Positions 62,453-64,000 of a DNA stretch of 64,000 nt are shown here, in pieces. Origin of the DNA: Rhodobacterales bacterium. Lineage in GTDB: Bacteria > Pseudomonadota > Alphaproteobacteria > Rhodobacterales > Rhodobacteraceae. Made by a program: the position numbers and the translations under genes. The notes under the pieces were generated by a model, which did not search any database, was not told where the DNA came from, and saw only the letters and a program-made list of their open reading frames with translations. How positions within the stretch are numbered: the stretch's first letter is position 1; each line of letters starts with the position of its first letter. The stretch lies in contig JAPLPE010000019.1 of NCBI GenBank assembly GCA_026400355.1, positions 1-64,000 of the forward strand, written 5' to 3'.

Positions 62453-64000
62453 TCAGCGTTCGGTCAGCTTTAGTTCGATGCGGCGGTTCTGCGCCCGCGC
62501 CTCATCGGTATCGGCGGGGTTGACGGGCTGGTATTCGCCAAAACCGTTCGCGGCGAGACGGTTGGGCGGGATGCCCTCGTTGGCGATCATGTAGAGGACG
62601 ACGGACAAAGCGCGGGCCTGCGAGAGTTCCCAGTTGTTCGCAAAGTCGCCAAAGCCTGACAGGGGCGTGTTGTCGGTATGGCCGTCGACGCGGATGACCC
62701 AGTCGATGCTGGGGGGGATGTCGGACGAGATCGTGCGCAGGATGGCCGCGACATTGGAAATCTCGGACTTGCCTGCCTCTGAGAGTTCGGCGCGACCAGG
62801 TTCAAAAAGAACTTCGGAAGAGAAGACGAAACGGTCGCCTTCGATGCGGACACCCTCCTGACCGGCGAGGACTTCGCGCAGGCGGCCGAAGAATTCGGAG
62901 CGGTATTGTTCGAGGTTCTGCGCCGCTGCGGCGAGGCGGGCGGTTTCGGCCTGGAGCCGCTGACGTTCGGCCTCTTCAAGTTCGCGGCGGCGGCGTTCTT
63001 CGGTCGCGACGCGGGCGAGGGCCGTGTTGAGCTGAGAGCCGAGGGATTCGATCTGCACCTGGGTGGCGGTGTCGGTCTGGTCGGCGACATCGAGAAGAGC
63101 TTGCAGCGAGCCCACCTGATTGCGGAGTGCGGTGACCTGTTCGTTCAGGAGCGCGACCTGCCGGAGGTTTTCGGCTGAGACGGCTTTTTCCTCTGACAGG
63201 GCATCGTTGGCTTGTGCAAGCAGAGCAGCCTGACGTTCGGCTTCGGTCAGCTGGGTGGTGGTGGTGGCCTGTGCGGCGGCGACTTGGGCAAGGGCCCGAG
63301 CCAGCTGGTCGCGGAGTTCGGTTTCAGAGGCGTTCGCCGAGGCGGCGGTCTGGATCTGGGCGTTCAGTTCGGATTCCAGACTGGCCTGCCGCAGCAGGGC
63401 TGCGGCGAGGCGGGCCTCAAGGTCGGCCTGGGTGGATTGGGCGGTGGCGGCGGCGCTGTCGAGTTGGGTCTGGAGCGCGTTCTTTTGTTCGAGGGCAGTG
63501 GCGAGTTGGTCTTCGAGGCTCGCCTGTGCCTGTGCGGTGGAGGCATCGCGCGCGGCAAGTTCGGCCTCCAGCGCGCTGCGCGCGAGGAGGGCCTGGGTCA
63601 GCTTGTCCTGAATCTCGGCCTGACTGAGTTCAGACTGTTGAAGTGCGTCATTGAGTGCGGTCCGGGCGGCGGCAAGATCGCCTGCGGCAAGCTGCTGGGC
63701 AGCGAGGGCGGCGGCAAGGCGGGTGTTGAGCGTGTCGCGGTCAGCCGTGACGGTGGCAAGGTTCGCTGTGGCGGCGTCAAGCTGTTCCTGCGTGGTTTGC
63801 TGGAGGGTCAGTGCGGCGAGGAGGCGGGCGTCGAGGTCCGCGTTGTCGGACTGCAGGGCGGTCAGACTGTCTTGTGCCTGTTGCTGGGCCAGCATGACGG
63901 TGGCGAGCTTGACGTTCAGGTCGTCCTGTGCGGCCTCGGCTGCGGCGAGAAGGGAGAGGGTGTCTTCTGCGTCCTGCCTTTGCTGTTCCAACGCGAGCGT
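62453..64000 (-). CDS. Coiled-coil protein with C-terminal OmpA/MotB domain (partial)
   Basis: Runs off the right edge, so the N-terminus is missing. The visible 515 residues consist of a long Ala/Gln/Leu-rich coiled coil (SALEAELAARDASTAQAQAS, NALQTQLDSAAATAQSTQAD), then an OmpA-like domain (RFVFSSEVLFEPGRAELSEA, VIRVDGHTDNTPLSGFGDFA, ANGFGEYQPVNPADTDEARA) that binds peptidoglycan. Proteins of this plan are often called MotB-like or peptidoglycan-binding; it is not flagellar MotB. The stop is 1 bp after the flavodoxin stop. Strong G bias on the + strand. Confidence 0.9.
   Translation of the reverse strand, partial: TLALEQQRQDAEDTLSLLAAAEAAQDDLNVKLATVMLAQQQAQDSLTALQSDNADLDARLLAALTLQQTTQEQLDAATANLATVTADRDTLNTRLAAALAAQQLAAGDLAAARTALNDALQQSELSQAEIQDKLTQALLARSALEAELAARDASTAQAQASLEDQLATALEQKNALQTQLDSAAATAQSTQADLEARLAAALLRQASLESELNAQIQTAASANASETELRDQLARALAQVAAAQATTTTQLTEAERQAALLAQANDALSEEKAVSAENLRQVALLNEQVTALRNQVGSLQALLDVADQTDTATQVQIESLGSQLNTALARVATEERRRRELEEAERQRLQAETARLAAAAQNLEQYRSEFFGRLREVLAGQEGVRIEGDRFVFSSEVLFEPGRAELSEAGKSEISNVAAILRTISSDIPPSIDWVIRVDGHTDNTPLSGFGDFANNWELSQARALSVVLYMIANEGIPPNRLAANGFGEYQPVNPADTDEARAQNRRIELKLTER

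Overview
This window looks like chromosomal DNA from an alphaproteobacterium of the Rhodobacterales (Rhodobacteraceae). The GC content is high, the sulfolipid operon has the Rhodobacter order sqdB-sqdD-sqdC, and the F1 ATP synthase genes form a separate atpHAG-(orf)-DC operon without the F0 genes. Start codons are often GTG or TTG, and many gene pairs overlap by ATGA or TAATG. I see no tRNA, rRNA, CRISPR array or intact prophage.

Layout, left to right. 1-0.4 kb: remnants of IS66 and IS481 transposases. 0.45-3.4 kb: sqdBDC operon for sulfoquinovosyl lipid. 3.7-6.4 kb: LLM-class monooxygenase and a non-pyrrolysine MttB-type methyltransferase. 6.6-8.5 kb: nested mobile debris, with the tail of an RTX-type secreted protein, an IS5/IS630 chimera with a lost catalytic Asp, and a REP-associated transposase (RAYT) carrying REP palindromes inside its own gene. 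8.5-23.1 kb: BrnA-like protein, thioredoxin 2, two cold-shock proteins, DUF4329 lipoprotein, tesA divergent from an ABC exporter, ychF, VOC genes (one frameshifted), trpA, a MarR/nitroreductase operon behind a 38-bp perfect palindrome, lldD-like and amylosucrase-like genes. 23.3-30.9 kb: rplY and pth, separated by a 6.3-kb accessory block (Crp-type regulator, two DUF1254 proteins, membrane protein plus XRE regulator, DUF2306, oxidoreductase). 30.9-36.2 kb: dnaE, a serine hydrolase and DUF2237. 36.3-40.3 kb: a run of secreted or membrane proteins (LCCL domain, membrane LuxR-type regulator, PepSY proteins, one with a 36-bp minisatellite). 40.5-42.5 kb: trpB, a broken small gene and an internally deleted IS630 element. 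42.5-64 kb: MFS/tdk operon, orphan regulator, maoC-like, ribF, ycgN-like, ltaE, prs, a palindrome-rich gap, atp operon, methyltransferase, gloB, clpA, M23 peptidase, flavodoxin, and a partial coiled-coil/OmpA protein.

The most striking large-scale signal is strand composition. Left of about 42.17 kb the + strand is C-rich whatever the gene direction; right of about 42.51 kb it is G-rich. The switch falls on the 340-bp deleted IS630 element, which suggests an inversion or other rearrangement joint there, or less likely a replication origin. A second theme is dispersed palindromic DNA: REP hairpins spread from the RAYT locus to the prs-atp gap, and a composite hairpin repeat occurs at 3.55 kb and again, inverted, at 50.8 kb with compensatory stem changes.

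Genes with clear joint roles: sqdBDC (sulfolipid), atpHAGDC (F1 sector), tdk-orf-MFS (coupled reading frames), ribF-ycgN, nitroreductase-marR (autoregulated from one operator), ABC ATPase-permease, and trpA and trpB, which lie 22 kb apart.
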